Of a DNA stretch of 64,000 nucleotides, positions 32,477-40,820 are shown piece after piece (position 1 is the first letter of the stretch; each line of letters opens with the position of its first letter). The stretch is from Subtercola lobariae (GTDB lineage: Bacteria; Actinomycetota; Actinomycetes; Actinomycetales; Microbacteriaceae), in assembly GCF_014640255.1 (NCBI RefSeq), contig NZ_BMGP01000005.1, positions 108,880 to 172,879 of the forward strand, given 5' to 3'. The notes under the pieces were generated by a model, which saw only the letters and a program-made list of their open reading frames with translations, ran no database searches and had not been told where the DNA came from. Both the position numbers and the translations under genes were made by a program.

Positions 32477-35431
32477 TCACACCGCAAGCTTCTGCAAGAG
32501 GGCGGGCACGGTGTGCACCGTAGGCAGCAGCAGCGGCCGCGGGTCGCGACGAACGTCGAAGGCCTCGGGTGGCGGGCAGGCGCACGCCAGGTTGCGGTCG
32601 CCGTAGGCCTCGTGAATGCGGCGCACGGGCGACCAGAACTTGTCGGACTCGAGCGAAGAGACAGGGTAGGCGGCGGTTTCGCGGCTGTAGGGGTGATCCC
32701 ACATGGTCGCGGTGACGCAGGCAGCCGTGTGTGGCGCGTTCACGATGGGGTTGTCGGCTGCGGGCCAGATGCCGAGAGCTACTTCGTCGGCCTCGGCCTT
32801 GATCAGGGTCATCGCGGTGATGAAGCGCTGCAGTTCATCCATATCTTCGCTCTCGGTGGGCTCGATCATCAGCGTGCCGACCACCGGAAAATTCACCGTC
32901 GGCGCGTGAAATCCGTAGTCGATGAGCCGCTTGGCGACGTCGATCGAGGTGATGCCCGTCTCCTTATACAACGGCCGCAGGTCGAGAATACATTCGTGCG
33001 CAATGAGCCCCTGGTTGCCGGTGTACAGCACGGGGTAGACACCCGCCAGCTCGCGAGCCACGTAGTTCGCAGCCAGAACCGCGGCGCCCGTCGCCCGCCT
33101 GAGCCCGTCGACTCCCATCAGCCGAATGTAGGCCCAGCTGACCGGCAGGATGCTCGCCGCGCCGAATGGAGCAGCCGAAACCGCACCCCCTGAGTGAACG
33201 TAGTGGCTGCCCTCGGGCCCGGCGTGTTGCACCTCGGGAGCAAACGGATGCCCGGGTAAGAACGGCGCGAGATGCGCCTTCGCGGCGACCGGCCCCACCC
33301 CTTGCCCGCCGCCCCCGTGCGGTATAGCGAAGGTCTTGTGCAGATTCAGGTGCGAAACGTCGCCGCCGATGTCGCCGAACCTGGTGAAGCCGAGAGCCGC
33401 ATTGAGGTTCGCGCCGTCGATGTAGACCTGCGCACCGGCCTCATGAGCGAGGTCACACAGGTCGGTGACGTGGTCTTCGAAGACGCCATGAGTCGACGGG
33501 TACGTGATCATCAACGCAGCCATGGTGCTCGCGTGTTCGGCGATTTTGGCCGCAGCATCTGCCAGGTCGACGTTGCCCAGTTCGTCGCAATCGATGACGA
33601 TCACCCGCATTCCGGCAAGCACCGCAGACGCCGCATTCGTGCCGTGCGCACTCGACGGAATCAGGCACACGTCTCGACCCGAGTCCCCACGCGACAGGTG
33701 ATACCCGCGAATAGCGAGAAGCCCGGCGAGCTCGCCCTGGCTGCCGGCGTTCGGCTGCAGCGAAACGGAATCGTACCCGGTCAGTTCGGCGAGCCACACC
33801 TCGAGTTGCTCGGTGAGTCGCAGGTACCCTTGCACGTCTTCGGCCGGCGCGAACGGGTGTATGCCCGCAAAGCCCGCCAGACTCGCCGCCTCCATCGACA
33901 CCGCGCTGCTGAGTTTCATGGTGCACGAGCCGAGCGCGATCATTCCGTTGTCGAGCGCGTAGTCTTTCGCCCCGAGCCTGCGAATGTAGCGCAGCAGACT
34001 GGTTTCGGTGTGGTGGTCATGGAACACCGGGTGCTGAAGAAACGTACTGGTGCGCTGCAGTTCGCTCGGGATGCTCGGCCCCAGCCGGGGCGCACCCTCC
34101 CCCACCCGTGACACGGCCGCGAGTGCACTCATCACCAGCGCGATATCGGCGCCCGTGGTCGTCTCGTCAACCGAGAACCCGAGCATATTCTCGTCGACGA
34201 CCCGTGCCAAATACCCCCGGTCGTGCAGTTGTCGGGCGAGCTGCTCGGCGCGCCCCAAAACGCTGACCTGAATCGTGTCGAAGAACTCATCGTGCACGAG
34301 TTGCAGCCCGCCGCTCCTCAACGTTGCCGCGAGCACCCGGGCCATGCGATTCACCCTCGCCGCAATCTCGGTGAGTGCGTCTGGGCCGTGATAGACGGCG
34401 TACATCGAGGCCATTACGGCCGGCAGCACAGCCGAAGTGCAGATGTTCGACGTGGCCTTCTCCCGGCGAATGTGTTGCTCACGGGTCTGCAACGCGAGCC
34501 GGTAGGCGATCGCTCCGTCTGCGTCGCGGCTTACCCCCACGAGCCGGCCAGGCAACTGGCGTTCGAGCCCTTCGCGAACGGCAAGATACCCGGCGTGCGG
34601 GCCGCCGTAGCCCATCGGCAGCCCGAACCGCTGGGCCGAGCCCACCGCGACATCGGCGCCGAGTTCGCCGGGAGGCGTGAGCAGAGTCATCGCCAGCAGG
34701 TCGGCTGCGATCGCGACTCGGGTGCCCCGTCGATGTGCCTCTGCGATGAGGGGCGCTGGGTCGAAGATGCGGCCCGATGCGCCCGGGTACTGCACGAGCA
34801 TCCCGAACGCCTCGGGTAAGGCGGCTGGCGCGAGACGGCCGAGGTCGAGTGTCACGAGCGTGATTCCCACGGCTTCGGCACGGGCCGTGACGACGGCCGT
34901 CGTCTGCGCAAAGAGGTCGGCATCGATGATGAACGTGTCAGATTCGCTCGAACTCGCCCGGCGCAACAGCAGCATGGCCTCTGCCGCCGCAGTGCTCTCG
35001 TCGAGCATCGAGGCGTTCGCAATGTCAAGGCCGGTGAGGTCGGCCACCATCGTTTGAAAGTTCAGCAGGGCCTCGAGCCTGCCCTGTGAAATCTCGGGCT
35101 GGTACGGGGTGTACGCCGTGTACCAGTGCGGGTTCTCGAAAATGGTGCGGCGAATCACGGCCGGCGTAATGGTGTCGTAGTAGCCCAGACCGATCATCGA
35201 ACGATTGACGACGTTCTGGCCTGCGACGAGGCGAAGTTCGGCCGCGACCTGCGCCTCCCCAACCGGCTCGGGTATCGTCGACGACCGGATGCTCCGCCGA
35301 GCCATCACCGAGAACGGAATCGCCGTCGTGACCAGCTCGTTCACACTGCCGTAGCCGAGGCGATCGAGCATGTCGTGCTGCGCTGCCTCGGGTGTTCCCA
35401 CGTGCCGCTCGACGAATCGTTGGTGGTTCAC
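32477..35431 (-). CDS. gcvP: glycine dehydrogenase (aminomethyl-transferring), glycine cleavage P protein
   Basis: 984 residues, the usual length of the single-chain P protein. N-terminal half: RHVGTPEAAQHDMLDRLGY, then NPHWYTAYTPYQPEISQGRL and MLDESTAAAEAM. C-terminal half: LGSCTMKLSSAVSMEAAS, PNAGSQGELAGLLAIRGYH and the PLP lysine in HLNLHKTFAIPHGGGGQGVG. It decarboxylates glycine and passes the aminomethyl group to lipoylated H protein. gcvT and gcvH are not in the window, so they are encoded elsewhere. GTG start behind GGGGGAAG. I see no glycine riboswitch in the 200-bp leader. Confidence 0.96.
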   Translation of the reverse strand: MNHQRFVERHVGTPEAAQHDMLDRLGYGSVNELVTTAIPFSVMARRSIRSSTIPEPVGEAQVAAELRLVAGQNVVNRSMIGLGYYDTITPAVIRRTIFENPHWYTAYTPYQPEISQGRLEALLNFQTMVADLTGLDIANASMLDESTAAAEAMLLLRRASSSESDTFIIDADLFAQTTAVVTARAEAVGITLVTLDLGRLAPAALPEAFGMLVQYPGASGRIFDPAPLIAEAHRRGTRVAIAADLLAMTLLTPPGELGADVAVGSAQRFGLPMGYGGPHAGYLAVREGLERQLPGRLVGVSRDADGAIAYRLALQTREQHIRREKATSNICTSAVLPAVMASMYAVYHGPDALTEIAARVNRMARVLAATLRSGGLQLVHDEFFDTIQVSVLGRAEQLARQLHDRGYLARVVDENMLGFSVDETTTGADIALVMSALAAVSRVGEGAPRLGPSIPSELQRTSTFLQHPVFHDHHTETSLLRYIRRLGAKDYALDNGMIALGSCTMKLSSAVSMEAASLAGFAGIHPFAPAEDVQGYLRLTEQLEVWLAELTGYDSVSLQPNAGSQGELAGLLAIRGYHLSRGDSGRDVCLIPSSAHGTNAASAVLAGMRVIVIDCDELGNVDLADAAAKIAEHASTMAALMITYPSTHGVFEDHVTDLCDLAHEAGAQVYIDGANLNAALGFTRFGDIGGDVSHLNLHKTFAIPHGGGGQGVGPVAAKAHLAPFLPGHPFAPEVQHAGPEGSHYVHSGGAVSAAPFGAASILPVSWAYIRLMGVDGLRRATGAAVLAANYVARELAGVYPVLYTGNQGLIAHECILDLRPLYKETGITSIDVAKRLIDYGFHAPTVNFPVVGTLMIEPTESEDMDELQRFITAMTLIKAEADEVALGIWPAADNPIVNAPHTAACVTATMWDHPYSRETAAYPVSSLESDKFWSPVRRIHEAYGDRNLACACPPPEAFDVRRDPRPLLLPTVHTVPALLQKLAV

Positions 35432-35495
35432 GGGCGCTTCCCCCTTCGTTCGGGCGAGCTGGCGTTCGTCCGTTCATCCCTCGAACATTTGTAGA

Positions 35496-35510
35496 GAATG
35501 TCTCACATTC
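35496..35510. promoter_or_regulatory. inverted repeat upstream of gcvP
   Basis: GAATGT-CTC-ACATTC, a perfect 6-bp inverted repeat 65 bp before the gcvP GTG. Adjacent sequence contains a further CGAACATT half-like element. It could be an operator; the binder is not known. Confidence 0.35.
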
Positions 35511-35632
35511 GAGATTTACTCAGATGATACGCCCGCAGATTGAAAAGTCACCCCTCCCAGAACGGGGCACATTCCGGCGCGCCGATTCGAGACCCGCGGC
35601 ACCGAGAGCCGGGGCCTGGCAGCGATTACCGA

Positions 35633-36085
35633 TTACGTGTCACCCGAGGTGAGCGAGGTGACGAAGCCGCTCAAGATGCGCCGCGCCTCTAGCCGTGAGG
35701 CGTCGTCGAGAGCCCCGAGCATCCGCTCTTCAACTGCTCTGACGGCAGCGGATGCACTCGCCAACCGTGACCGCCCGAGTGCGGTGAGCTGTGTCGGTAG
35801 CGCCTTGCCCACCGGCGCCTTGTCGGGCCGAGTCACGAACCCGTCGCGCTCGAGCGCCAGAAGCAGCACGTTCATCGACTGCCGCGACACGAACGTGCCT
35901 CTGGCCAGGTCTGAGTTCGAAAGCCCCGGGCGCTGAGCCAGCAACTCGAGGCACGAATAGTGCGTCACGGTCATGCCGAGCGGGCGGAGTACGGCCTCCA
36001 TCGAGGCACGAAGGGCGCTCGAGGCTTCTTTCAGCAGATACCCGAGCGATGTTCCGAGTTCGACTCCGCGAGGCTCTTGACTCAT
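35633..36085 (-). CDS. MarR-family transcriptional regulator
   Basis: 150 residues: LKEASSALRASMEAVLRPLG then MTVTHYSCLELLAQRPGLSN and SDLARGTFVSRQSMNVLLLALERDGFVTRP, a winged helix with the usual dimerising end helices. The wing reads RPDKAPVGKALPTQLT, less acidic than canonical DPxDRR. Divergent from a VOC-family gene. Two copies of TGTCA-N6-TGACA lie between them, one on its own start codon, so autorepression and control of the VOC gene are likely. Confidence 0.88.
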   Translation of the reverse strand: MSQEPRGVELGTSLGYLLKEASSALRASMEAVLRPLGMTVTHYSCLELLAQRPGLSNSDLARGTFVSRQSMNVLLLALERDGFVTRPDKAPVGKALPTQLTALGRSRLASASAAVRAVEERMLGALDDASRLEARRILSGFVTSLTSGDT

Positions 36086-36100
36086 GTCAACATTCTGACA
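36085..36100. promoter_or_regulatory. MarR operator copy 1 (TGTCA-N6-TGACA)
   Basis: TGTCA-ACATTC-TGACA. It begins on the first base of the MarR start codon. The same arms recur 32 bp away, about three helical turns, on the same DNA face. Confidence 0.6.
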
Positions 36101-36116
36101 TAGGTTAGAGAGGTCA

Positions 36117-36132
36117 TGTCAAGTAACTGACA
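36117..36132. promoter_or_regulatory. MarR operator copy 2 (TGTCA-N6-TGACA)
   Basis: TGTCA-AGTAAC-TGACA, just before the ribosome site (AAAGGAG) of the VOC gene. Binding here would block the VOC transcript start. Confidence 0.6.
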
Positions 36133-36147
36133 CAAAGGAGCTTCACC

Positions 36148-36516
36148 ATGGCTGTCACCGGCCCCGACTTCATTTCTCTGCAAGCGCGCGACCTCGAAGG
36201 TTCTGCCGCGTTCTATCAGCAGTACCTCGGCCTTGTTCGCTCGCAGTCCGGGCCGCCGCACGCGGTGGTCTTCGAAACTAAGCCCGTCGCGTTCGCGCTG
36301 CGCGATCTCGTACCCGGCGTCGACCTCGATGCGGTTTCGCAGCCGGGCATCGGTGCGGCGATCTGGATGCACGCCGACGACACTCAGGCCATTCACGACG
36401 CACTCGTGGCTGACGGCCACCGCATCGTTTCGGCGCCGATCGATGGGCCCTTCGGTCGAACCTTTACGTTCGCTGACCCCGATGGCTACCAGATCACTCT
36501 GCACGATCGGGCCTGA
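36148..36516 (+). CDS. VOC-family (glyoxalase/dioxygenase fold) protein
   Basis: 122 residues: FISLQARDLEGSAAFYQQYLGL then VVFETKPVAFALRDL and, in the second half, AAIWMHADDTQAIHDALVADGH and RTFTFADPDGYQITLHD. This is a single VOC module pair; the usual first metal His near the start is replaced by Ser/Leu (ISLQ), so the metal site may be incomplete. Good ribosome site AAAGGAG. Probably a detoxification or binding protein under the divergent MarR. Confidence 0.85.
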   Translation: MAVTGPDFISLQARDLEGSAAFYQQYLGLVRSQSGPPHAVVFETKPVAFALRDLVPGVDLDAVSQPGIGAAIWMHADDTQAIHDALVADGHRIVSAPIDGPFGRTFTFADPDGYQITLHDRA

Positions 36517-36525
36517 GCCGGGCAT

Positions 36526-36552
36526 CCACCTCGCGGCTTCGCCGTGAGGTGG
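36526..36552. terminator. hairpin between the convergent VOC and peroxiredoxin genes
   Basis: CCACCTC-G-CGG, loop CTTCG, CCG-T-GAGGTGG: ten base pairs plus a G-U pair closed by a UUCG-like loop. It is placed exactly between the two convergent stops and may serve both strands. Confidence 0.6.
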
Positions 36553-36560
36553 CCCTCCGA

Positions 36561-37028
36561 CTACTTCGAAACGGGCTTCAGCTCGGCCAGGGCGGCCGTC
36601 ATTTCGCCGCTGTTGAAGCTCGTAGTGGGGATCGTCGAAGCGTGCGTATAGCGAACGATGCCGTCGGTGTCGACGAGCACTGTGCCCGATTGCTGCATCG
36701 CGCCGAAGACCTTCTTCAGCAGACCGACCGACTGGTGCGGGGTGCCCTCTTCGCCGACGACGACCGTATAGGGAATGTTCTTTTTGGCCTTCCACGCGGC
36801 GGCCTCGGTCACGCCCTCGGGAACGGCGACGATGATCGAGACGTTGGCGTCGTCGAATTGAGCCTGATTGCGAACGAAGCTCTGTGCGTGGGCGTTGCAC
36901 TGGGCGCACGACAAGGCGCGCATGAAGTAGATGAGCACGTTGTCGACACCCGCGTGGTCGGCGAGCGAGACGGGGTGGCCTTCGGTGTCTTCAAGCTTGA
37001 GGTCGAGGGTAGAGCCGACGTCGATCAT
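36561..37028 (-). CDS. peroxiredoxin-like (AhpC/TSA) protein
   Basis: 155 residues from MIDVGSTLDLKLEDTEGHPV behind GGAGG. Thioredoxin fold with NVLIYFMRALSCAQCNAHAQSFV: a CxxC where peroxiredoxins have the peroxidatic Cys, then VVGEEGTPHQSVGLLKKVFG and GTVLVDTDGIVRY. It likely reduces peroxides or disulfides in the cytoplasm; the CAQC pair makes it closer to the PRX-like2 or thiol-disulfide group. Divergent from a MarR regulator with a strong palindrome in between, suggesting thiol- or oxidant-responsive control. Confidence 0.82.
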   Translation of the reverse strand: MIDVGSTLDLKLEDTEGHPVSLADHAGVDNVLIYFMRALSCAQCNAHAQSFVRNQAQFDDANVSIIVAVPEGVTEAAAWKAKKNIPYTVVVGEEGTPHQSVGLLKKVFGAMQQSGTVLVDTDGIVRYTHASTIPTTSFNSGEMTAALAELKPVSK

Positions 37029-37088
37029 GTTTCCTCCGTTTCGCGCGACCATGGTCGACGCTCGGTGCGCTCACTGCAGATTAGTCAA

Positions 37089-37109
37089 GTAGCTTGTTAG
37101 ACAAGCTAC
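37089..37109. promoter_or_regulatory. MarR operator between peroxiredoxin and MarR genes
   Basis: GTAGCTTG-N5-CAAGCTAC, a perfect 8-bp inverted repeat, 61 bp before the peroxiredoxin start and 33 bp before the MarR start. The most convincing single operator in the window. Confidence 0.65.
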
Positions 37110-37141
37110 CTTACTTTCTGTGCGTCGACTAGCCTTCGAGC

Positions 37142-37576
37142 ATGACAGAATCTGCGAACCTGCCCATCGGCATGATCGCTCAGCAGCTGCAACGAGGGTT
37201 CGAGGCCGAATGCTTCTCGCGGCTGGCGGCGGCGGGCTTCACCGGCCTGCGCATGCGTCATTCGGTGCTTCTGAACGCACTGGGGCCGCAAGGGGCCCGC
37301 ATCACCCAGCTGGCGAACGAGCTGAACATGACGAAGCAGGCGATGGGCGAACTCATCGACGAACTCGAGTCGAACGGGTACCTCGAACGCACCAGCGACC
37401 CCAACGATCGCCGTGCGCGCATCATCTACTACACCGAGCAAGGCCGTCGGGCGCTCGCTACCGCGATGGAGATCATGCCAGCGATCGAACGCGAGTACGC
37501 CGAAATGGTGGGTGCGAGCCGCTACGCCGAGGCGAAGCTGGTGATGGCGACGCTGGTCGACGCGTCGGAGGCGTAA
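37142..37576 (+). CDS. MarR-family transcriptional regulator
   Basis: 144 residues: IAQQLQRGFEAECFSRLAAA then LGPQGARITQLANELNMTKQ and AMGELIDELESNGYLERTSD then PNDRRARIIYYTEQG, with the canonical D-x-N-D-R-R wing. No Cys in the HTH, one Cys near residue 23 that might sense oxidants as in OhrR (which also has a reactive N-terminal Cys). It diverges from the peroxiredoxin gene, its probable target. Confidence 0.9.
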   Translation: MTESANLPIGMIAQQLQRGFEAECFSRLAAAGFTGLRMRHSVLLNALGPQGARITQLANELNMTKQAMGELIDELESNGYLERTSDPNDRRARIIYYTEQGRRALATAMEIMPAIEREYAEMVGASRYAEAKLVMATLVDASEA

Positions 37577-37632
37577 GGCGCGCGCTCAGCGGCGAGCGCA
37601 GACGCTCTCGGGCTTCACGGGCGGCCGAGGCG

Positions 37633-37989
37633 TCAGCGGCGCCCGAGGCGACGTTCTCCCCCGGAACCCGTTTCGTAGGCGAGTTCGTAATAGGCGAAGA
37701 CGGCCGGCTCGTGCGCAGCATCGAGTTCGCCGTCGGTGGCGATCGAGGGCGCTTCTTTGACGAGCTTCTTGTCGTACTGAACCTTGAGATGCTTCGGCGA
37801 GACCAGTGCTCCGGCCAGGGGCGCGAACACGAGCTTCTGGCCGCTCAGGATGCCCACCCGCACGGTTCCGAACGTGGGAACATCGCTCGACGTGTCGAAG
37901 TACACGCTCTCGAGGGTGCCGATCTTGTCGTCATTCTTGTCGACCACGGCCAAACCGATCCAGTCACGCAAGTTCTCTGCCTCGAACAT
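37633..37989 (-). CDS. PRC-barrel domain protein
   Basis: 118 residues: MFEAENLRDWIGLAVVDKND then DKIGTLESVYFDTSSDVPTF and GTVRVGILSGQKLVFAPLAG then ALVSPKHLKVQYDKKLVKEA. This is a PRC barrel as in RimM and photosynthetic reaction-centre H, with a short charged tail. Such single-domain actinobacterial proteins are of unknown, possibly RNA- or membrane-linked, function. Divergent from proline dehydrogenase. Confidence 0.85.
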   Translation of the reverse strand: MFEAENLRDWIGLAVVDKNDDKIGTLESVYFDTSSDVPTFGTVRVGILSGQKLVFAPLAGALVSPKHLKVQYDKKLVKEAPSIATDGELDAAHEPAVFAYYELAYETGSGGERRLGRR

Positions 37990-38084
37990 CCAGCACCCTC
38001 ATCTCTGCCGGCTGAGCCGGCGTCTGACATCAACGCTAGTCGTTCAACCGTCGGCCGCCCGCAGCGCGGGGTACACTCGGCTGC

Positions 38085-39047
38085 GTGATTTCTGATGACG
38101 ACGCGCGACGGGCGTCGACCACGCTTAAGCGCTGGGCCCTCGACGAAGAGCTGAAAGAGGGTGCGCTGGCCTCCCCGATGTTCCGCGCGCTGGCGGCCAG
38201 GGTCGCGCGGCGATACATTTCTGGCGACTCGGCTGACGACGCCATCGAGGCCGCCCGAGCTGTCGTTACCCGCGGCCACAACGTCAGCATCGAGTTCGTG
38301 GGCGAGAGCGTGCGCGATGCCTCCGCGGCTGAGGCCGCGACGAAAGCGTTCGTCGAGGTCGCGACGGCCATCGCCGACACCGGGCTGCCGAGCACGGTGT
38401 CGTTCGATCTGACACACATCGGCGCACTCATTGACGTCGAACTCGCCGAAGCGAACGCCCGGCGAATCGCCGACGCGCTGCCGGTCGACGCTCTGCCGGC
38501 CGGCGGAACGACACTCATGGTTTCGGCCGAGGGATCTGACCGCACTGACATGGTGCTCGACCTTTACGAGCGTCTGGCTGCCGACGTGCCCGGCATCGGC
38601 ATCACGCTGCAGGCGTCGTTACACCGAACTCCTGGCGATCTCGATCGCGTGCTGAGGCTGCCGGGAACGATTCGGCTCGTCAAGGGCGCGTTTCTCGAAT
38701 CGGCATCGACGGCGCATGCGCGCGGAAGCGCCGAGCTGACCGCCGCCTATCTCCAGTTGGCGCGAACAGCATTAGCCGCCGGTCACGCGCTGAATCTCGC
38801 CTCCCACGACCCCGATCTGGTGCAAGCCCTGATCGCCGAGCACGGCGACGACCTGCGGCGAGACTCGGTGCAGTTCGAGATGCGCAGCGGCCTCGGCACC
38901 ACGCTGCTCGATGGCCTGAACGCCGAGGGCTACAACACCCGCGAGTACGTGCTCTTCGGCACGGAATGGTGGCTGTACGTGCTCAATCGAATCGCCGAGC
39001 ATCCGGAGCGCCTGATTCTCGCGTTGGCCGACCTCGGCGAGCAGTAG
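38085..39047 (+). CDS. proline dehydrogenase family protein
   Basis: 320 residues, GTG start. The TIM-barrel proline dehydrogenase pattern is seen: SIEFVGESVRDASAAEAATK, VSFDLTHIGALID, IGITLQASLHRTPGDL, IRLVKGAFLES, LNLASHDPDLVQAL and the C-terminal EYVLFGTEWWLYVLNRIAEHP. It should oxidise proline to pyrroline-5-carboxylate with FAD. The family RRxxERP motif is NRIAEHP here, so one carboxylate-binding Arg is altered, which leaves substrate specificity open. No P5C dehydrogenase gene adjoins. Confidence 0.82.
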   Translation: MISDDDARRASTTLKRWALDEELKEGALASPMFRALAARVARRYISGDSADDAIEAARAVVTRGHNVSIEFVGESVRDASAAEAATKAFVEVATAIADTGLPSTVSFDLTHIGALIDVELAEANARRIADALPVDALPAGGTTLMVSAEGSDRTDMVLDLYERLAADVPGIGITLQASLHRTPGDLDRVLRLPGTIRLVKGAFLESASTAHARGSAELTAAYLQLARTALAAGHALNLASHDPDLVQALIAEHGDDLRRDSVQFEMRSGLGTTLLDGLNAEGYNTREYVLFGTEWWLYVLNRIAEHPERLILALADLGEQ

Positions 39048-39127
39048 GCGGGCGCGCGCGTTCGGACGGAGCGCACAAGCTCTGTAGGCGTAGCGGAACG
39101 ACGCGTCGCCTTGTTAGGGTGCCGAAG

Positions 39128-40231
39128 ATGCCGCATCGTTTGACGTCTGTGGTCGAGCGCGCCTCGACGGTAGAACTGCTGTTCGACCTGGTCTTCGTAT
39201 TCACCATCACTCAGGTGACCGAGGTCGTAGTCGAGCGCGCCGATTGGGCCGGCATCGCCCAGGCTGCGCTGACGATGGCCGTGATTTGGTGGATGTACGA
39301 CGCTTACGTCTGGCTCGGCAATCAGACCGAGACGAGCAACGTCGCCCCACGGCTCGGCTTCATCGGCGCAATGACCGCGTTTCTGCTGCTTGCGGTGGCG
39401 ATTCCCGATGCGTTCGGTGACTCTGGGCTGTTGTTCGGGTTCGCCTACCTGGCCGTGGTGATCATTCACTTCGCGCTCTTCGCCCTGCTTGGCGAGGCAG
39501 GGTCGGCTCGGTCGATTCTGCGGGTGATTCCGGCGAACCTCGGTGGGGCGGCTCTACTGATTGTGGCCGGATTCGTCACCGGGCCCCTCGACTGGGTGCT
39601 GTTCGCGGCAGCACTCGCCGTCATGATCTCGACCTCGTTCACGGGCGCGCCGACGGGGTTCGACCTGAGCGCGTCGCACTTCATCGAGCGCCATGGGCTT
39701 CTGATGATCATCGCGTTCGGCGAAACGATTGTGACGGTCGGGGTGGGGGCCGCTCACCACCCCATCGACGCCTCACTGATTGTCGGCGTGGTGCTCTGCG
39801 TTGCAGTGGTTGCCGCCATGTGGTGGTGTTACTTCGCCGGCGACGATGAACGCGCCGACAAGAACTTCACCTCCACCGCCAAGCGTCGCCGAGGGCTGCT
39901 CGCGCTCTCGGCATTCGGGCTCGATCACTACGCCATGATCTTCGGCGTGGTGCTGTTCTCGGCCGGGGTCGGGCTGTCGTTCGCCAACGTGTTCGCCGTG
40001 GCGCCGACGGAGGCCGCCTGGCTACTCGCAGCGGGCGTGGCCCTCTACCTGCTGGCAGCGGCGCGATACCGTCAAGAACTCACGCTCGGCCCCGCCGCTG
40101 CGCGCTATCTGGGCGCCGTCGTCGTGCTCGCATTCGCACTCGTGGGGGTCGTGCTGCCCGTCTGGTGGGAGCTGCTCGGCATTCTCGCCGCGCTCACCGC
40201 GGTCATCGTCATCGACTCACGGCGCCGGTGA
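39128..40231 (+). CDS. low temperature requirement protein A (LtrA) family membrane protein
   Basis: 367 residues, about ten hydrophobic segments, starting MPHRLTSVVERASTVELLFDLVFVFTITQV; the VELLFDLVFVFTIxQ motif defines LtrA. SASHFIERHGLLMIIAFGET is the second hallmark. LtrA was first linked to low-temperature growth in Listeria; its transport or other role is not known. Its last 23 bp overlap the isochorismatase-like gene on the other strand. Confidence 0.88.
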   Translation: MPHRLTSVVERASTVELLFDLVFVFTITQVTEVVVERADWAGIAQAALTMAVIWWMYDAYVWLGNQTETSNVAPRLGFIGAMTAFLLLAVAIPDAFGDSGLLFGFAYLAVVIIHFALFALLGEAGSARSILRVIPANLGGAALLIVAGFVTGPLDWVLFAAALAVMISTSFTGAPTGFDLSASHFIERHGLLMIIAFGETIVTVGVGAAHHPIDASLIVGVVLCVAVVAAMWWCYFAGDDERADKNFTSTAKRRRGLLALSAFGLDHYAMIFGVVLFSAGVGLSFANVFAVAPTEAAWLLAAGVALYLLAAARYRQELTLGPAAARYLGAVVVLAFALVGVVLPVWWELLGILAALTAVIVIDSRRR

Positions 40232-40775
40232 AGTCGACATCTGCGGCCGCGACGACGGCGGCCACGCGGTCGGGCGCGCTTTGGAAGCTCCAGTACAGGT
40301 TGGTGTGAGCGATGACGTCGGGCGTGGGAGGCGCGCCCCACTCGCTCTTGTCGCCGGCCGTGTGCGCGTCGCCGACGAGGGTGACGTCGTAACCGCGCGT
40401 GAATGCTCCGTGAATGGTCGAGCGGATGCACGCGTCGGTCTCCGCCCCGGCAACCACGAGGTGGCCCACGCCCGCCGCGCCCAAGACCTGCTCGAGCGTG
40501 GTCGCCTCGAACGAGTCACCGTAGTGCTTGGCGACGAGCGGTTCTGATTCGAGGCGAGAGAGTTCGTCAACGTACATCCACTCGCCGCTGCCCTCGACGA
40601 GCCCGTCGTCAGAGTGTTGCACCCAGATGACAGGGGTGCCTTCTGCGCGGGCTCGTTCGACGAGCGAGTGGATGTTCGCCACGACCGAATCGCGTTCGTA
40701 CGCCCCCTCGATCACCCCATTCTGCACATCGATGACGACGAGTGCGGTGTTGGGGCGGTCGGGGAGGGTACTCAT
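40209..40775 (-). CDS. isochorismatase-like cysteine hydrolase
   Basis: 188 residues. The Asp-Lys-Cys triad is seen: TALVVIDVQNGVIEGAYERD (Asp), EPLVAKHYGDSFEATTL (Lys) and VVAGAETDACIRSTIHGAFT (Cys). This fits nicotinamidase/isochorismatase-like amidases; the particular substrate is not visible. Convergent 3' overlap with ltrA, and 45 bp downstream of the CocE-like gene on the same strand, so the two hydrolases may be co-transcribed. Confidence 0.9.
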   Translation of the reverse strand: MSTLPDRPNTALVVIDVQNGVIEGAYERDSVVANIHSLVERARAEGTPVIWVQHSDDGLVEGSGEWMYVDELSRLESEPLVAKHYGDSFEATTLEQVLGAAGVGHLVVAGAETDACIRSTIHGAFTRGYDVTLVGDAHTAGDKSEWGAPPTPDVIAHTNLYWSFQSAPDRVAAVVAAADVDFTGAVSR

Positions 40776-40820
40776 GAGCGACTCTTTCTCTCGTGCTGCG
40801 TGGTGCTGCTTCTTCTGCTT

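Noticed and set aside
35432-35632. Glycine riboswitch upstream of gcvP
   Set aside because: Looked for the tandem aptamer pattern; the 200-bp leader shows only one short palindrome.
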